From NCBI GenBank assembly GCA_041740315.1, contig JBGSMF010000243.1:1-13756 (forward strand): 13,756 nucleotides of DNA, written 5' to 3'. This document shows positions 12,419 to 13,756 of the stretch, one piece after another (positions within the stretch are counted from its first letter, which is position 1; each line of letters starts with the position of its first letter). Source of the stretch: JBGSMF01 sp041740315. Its GTDB lineage: Bacteria > Chloroflexota > Anaerolineae > Fen-1058. The notes under the pieces were generated by a model, which saw only the letters and a list, made by a program, of their open reading frames with translations, was not told the DNA's origin and made no database searches. The translations under genes were made by a program, and so were the position numbers.

Positions 12419-12496
12419 GTCTCAAAACCCGTAGGCTGGCATCCCTATGCCTGCCGCTACCGTATGGGGATACGGTAGCTACGCAGGTTTTGAGAC
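12419..12496 (+). repeat. Structured repeat unit 3 of 3 (78 nt)
   Basis: It starts 97 bp after unit 2. The outer stem GTCTCAAAACC/GGTTTTGAGAC is perfect and CGTA/TACG is perfect past the CA bulge. Hairpin 1 is GGCTGGCAT/ATGCCTGCC around CCCT (12443-12446); relative to unit 1 a T-A pair has become C-G, a two-sided compensatory change. Hairpin 2 equals unit 1 (loop GGGG, 12466-12469), so the loop pair is CCCT/GGGG with one G·U. It ends 29 nt before the GT2 start codon. Confidence 0.84.
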
Positions 12497-12525
12497 AGGC
12501 ACTAGATAACGACCGGAGCAAAAAG

Positions 12526-13206
12526 ATGAAGCTTAGCGTAGTGATGCCTGTTTACAACGAAAAAGAAACCATCCGTGAAATTCTGCGCCAGATACGAGCA
12601 GTGGGCCGGGCCGACGAGATCATTGTAGTAGACGATGGCTCGACGGATGGGACGCGCGATATTTTGCGAGAAGAAGAAAAGCATGGTGATATTGTTCTGC
12701 TCTTGCACGACAAGAACATGGGCAAAGGCGCGGCCGTCACCACCGGCTTTCAACGCGCCACGGGCGAGATTATAATGGTCCAAGACGCCGACCTGGAATA
12801 CGATCCACGCGATTACCCGGCGCTAGTGCGCCCGATTGAAGAAGGGCGGGTGGCGGTGGTCTATGGCAGCCGCTTTCTAGGCCCGCGCAAGGCCATGATG
12901 TTCTGGCACATGCTGGGCAATCAGTTTCTGACTCTGGTGACCAACATCATGTTCAACGCCATCTTGAGCGATATGGAAACATGCTACAAAGTGCTGCGCG
13001 CCGACGTGGCCAAACAACTCGATCTGCAATCGCGCGGTTGGGGCATTGACCCCGAAATTACGGCCAAGGTGCTCAAGCGCGGCCACCGCATCTTTGAGGT
13101 GCCCATCAGTTATTACGGGCGCGAATACACCGAGGGCAAAAAGATCACCTGGCGCGATGGCCTGCGCGTGTTGTGGACATTGATTAAATATCGCTTTGTG
13201 GATTAA
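12526..13206 (+). CDS. GT2 family glycosyltransferase, dolichyl-phosphate mannose synthase-like
   Basis: A 226-residue GT-A-fold enzyme without membrane segments, like the catalytic part of polyprenyl-phosphate mannose/glucose synthases (DPM1-like). The N-terminal beta strand is MKLSVVMPVYNEKETI, then VVDDGSTDGT (34-43) binds the nucleotide sugar, MGKGAAVTTGF lies at 65-75, and QDADLEYDP (86-94) contains the DxD-type metal site. SRFLGP (115-120) and the C-terminal GWGIDPEITAKVLKRG (171-186) fit the subfamily. It probably transfers a hexose from NDP-sugar to undecaprenyl phosphate. I chose ATG 12526, with GGAG 8 nt upstream, over an in-frame TTG at 12490 that falls inside the third hairpin repeat. 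The next gene, a GT39-type enzyme using lipid-linked sugars, starts 4 bp after the stop, so donor maker and user are co-transcribed. Confidence 0.9.
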   Translation: MKLSVVMPVYNEKETIREILRQIRAVGRADEIIVVDDGSTDGTRDILREEEKHGDIVLLLHDKNMGKGAAVTTGFQRATGEIIMVQDADLEYDPRDYPALVRPIEEGRVAVVYGSRFLGPRKAMMFWHMLGNQFLTLVTNIMFNAILSDMETCYKVLRADVAKQLDLQSRGWGIDPEITAKVLKRGHRIFEVPISYYGREYTEGKKITWRDGLRVLWTLIKYRFVD

Positions 13207-13210
13207 GCGG

Positions 13211-13756
13211 ATGCCCAAGCGCAAACTATGGGGCATGGCGCAATACTCTTCAAATAGGGTGTTGGCCGTGGGGGCAGGTTTGAAACCTGCCCATACGCCA
13301 GCAGGGTTATCTAAGCAGTATTGGGGCATGGCAGCCTTGTGCCTGGCAGCCTTGGCGTTGCGGCTGGGGCCGGCGTGGGCCAACCGCTTTCACCCCGACG
13401 AGGCGCTCTATGCTTCTTGGGGACTGCTCATCCGCACCGGGCGTGACGTGTGGCTGAGCCAACAAACCGCCGACAAGCCCCCCCTGGTCTTTTACCTGAT
13501 GGCGGTGTCATTCCATTATGTGTGGCGTTCCGAGATTGCCGCCCGCCTGCCCAGCCTGGTAGCGGGCGTTTTGAGCGTGCCGCTGGTGTTTCAAATTTCA
13601 TCCAAGTCCCACGCCACCTTGCCAAGCTGGATTGCCGCCGCGCTGGTGGCGTTTTCACCTTATGCCATTGTGTTTTCGGCCACGGCCTTTCTAGACCCGG
13701 TGATGGTCATGTTTGCGCTGGCCGCGTGCGCAGCCGCCAGGCGCGGGCGGGCCGGC
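13211..13756 (+). CDS. GT39/ArnT-like membrane glycosyltransferase, N-terminal 182 codons (cut by window edge)
   Basis: An open frame of 182 codons running off the window. After a charged start (MPKRKLWGM) and a 31-residue insert comes a first membrane segment (AALCLAALALRLG), then NRFHPDEALYASW with the acidic pair typical of the first outer loop of PMT/ArnT enzymes. TADKPPLVFYLMAV, an ARLPSLVAGVLSVPLVF helix and FSPYAIVFSATAFLDPVMVM follow. These enzymes use polyprenyl-phosphate sugars on the outer membrane face, which fits the GT2 gene directly upstream. The start at 13211 is preferred because it is 4 bp after the GT2 stop and gives a positively charged N-terminus; ATG 13328 is a fallback. 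The insert is a palindromic mobile-like segment with a 10-bp duplication. Confidence 0.83.
   Translation, partial: MPKRKLWGMAQYSSNRVLAVGAGLKPAHTPAGLSKQYWGMAALCLAALALRLGPAWANRFHPDEALYASWGLLIRTGRDVWLSQQTADKPPLVFYLMAVSFHYVWRSEIAARLPSLVAGVLSVPLVFQISSKSHATLPSWIAAALVAFSPYAIVFSATAFLDPVMVMFALAACAAARRGRAG
13230..13332. mobile_element. Palindromic element inserted in frame in the GT39 gene
   Basis: GGGGCATGGC occurs at 13230-13239 and again at 13323-13332. Between them lie 83 bp (13240-13322), with AATACT near the left end and AGTATT at the right end, and a central palindrome (13272-13292) of GGGCAGGTTT, one G, and the exact complement. Insert plus one duplicate is 93 bp, 31 codons, so the frame is kept. 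It adds a segment containing VGAGLKPAHT; peptides of the form GAGLKPAPT are, from memory, a known trace of such palindromic repeats. Removing it restores MPKRKLWGM directly joined to AALCLAAL. Confidence 0.72.

Larger units (their letters stand above)
12120..12525. other. Divergent intergenic region with two promoters and a structured repeat array
   Basis: This 406-bp spacer separates the YqeC fusion from the GT2 gene. It contains two back-to-back promoters (12126-12207), an 8-bp tandem ACTGATTG pair (12173-12188) overlapping the plus-strand -35, three tandem 78-nt palindromic units (12226-12496), and the GT2 ribosome-binding site. I found no protein-coding frame in it. Confidence 0.8.

Noticed and set aside
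12226..12496. CRISPR array
   Set aside because: There are only three units, each repeat is itself a 78-nt palindrome, and the 18-19 nt spacers are related to each other (CTAGATA), not unique. No cas genes are present.
12490..12525. Upstream TTG start for the GT2 gene
   Set aside because: It falls inside the third hairpin unit, would add 12 residues foreign to the family, and lacks a ribosome-binding site; ATG 12526 has GGAG at 8 nt.
13328..13330. ATG 13328 as the true start of the GT39 gene
   Set aside because: It would leave a 121-bp gap after GT2 and lose the charged N-terminus; the start at 13211 is 4 bp after the GT2 stop. Not fully excluded because the intervening segment is an insertion.

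Overview
The window is about 13.8 kb of bacterial chromosome, moderately GC-rich and densely coded. The gene set is Asp23 – FakA-type kinase – two DegV proteins – RecG, plus a four-cysteine L28, a KimA-like K+ transporter, and a LysM/C39 exported protein. Together with short dispersed palindromes inside and between genes, this points to Chloroflexota, probably an Anaerolineae-like lineage. That assignment is inference from gene order and protein style; there is no rRNA or other marker here.

Layout. (1) Minus strand, 4303 to 1: an operon of asp23/gls24, fakA (DAK2 kinase), two degV/fakB genes and the start of recG. FakA with DegV-type FakB proteins forms a fatty-acid kinase system that phosphorylates exogenous or recycled fatty acids for phospholipid synthesis. 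A 104-bp MITE-like element with an 8-bp target duplication sits at the fakA stop codon. (2) rpmB (L28) on the plus strand converges on rpe (minus strand), with a terminator between them. (3) A KimA-like potassium permease on the plus strand is bracketed by two copies of a palindromic repeat. (4) Minus strand, 12119 to 7777: a second operon of a three-domain YqeC–MocA–HAD fusion, rlmN, and an exported LysM/C39-peptidase protein. The last two overlap by ATGA. (5) Plus strand from 12178: a strong promoter, three tandem 78-nt structured repeats, a DPM1-like GT2 glycosyltransferase, and the start of a GT39/ArnT-like membrane glycosyltransferase cut off by the window edge.

The most striking item is the array at 12226-12496. 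Each of its three copies is exactly 78 nt and folds as a three-way junction. Its two hairpins carry complementary four-base loops, and the copies differ partly by compensatory or wobble-compatible changes. The array lies between a near-consensus promoter and the glycosyltransferase start, so it should be transcribed as a structured 5' leader or as a separate small RNA.

Other unusual points: a 93-bp in-frame palindromic insertion at the N-terminus of the GT39 gene with a 10-bp duplication; a fusion whose third junction is coded by a short repeat; apparent leaderless promoters for the fusion gene and rpe; a four-copy 11-bp tandem repeat upstream of recG; and a DegV paralogue lacking residues normally used to hold the fatty acid.
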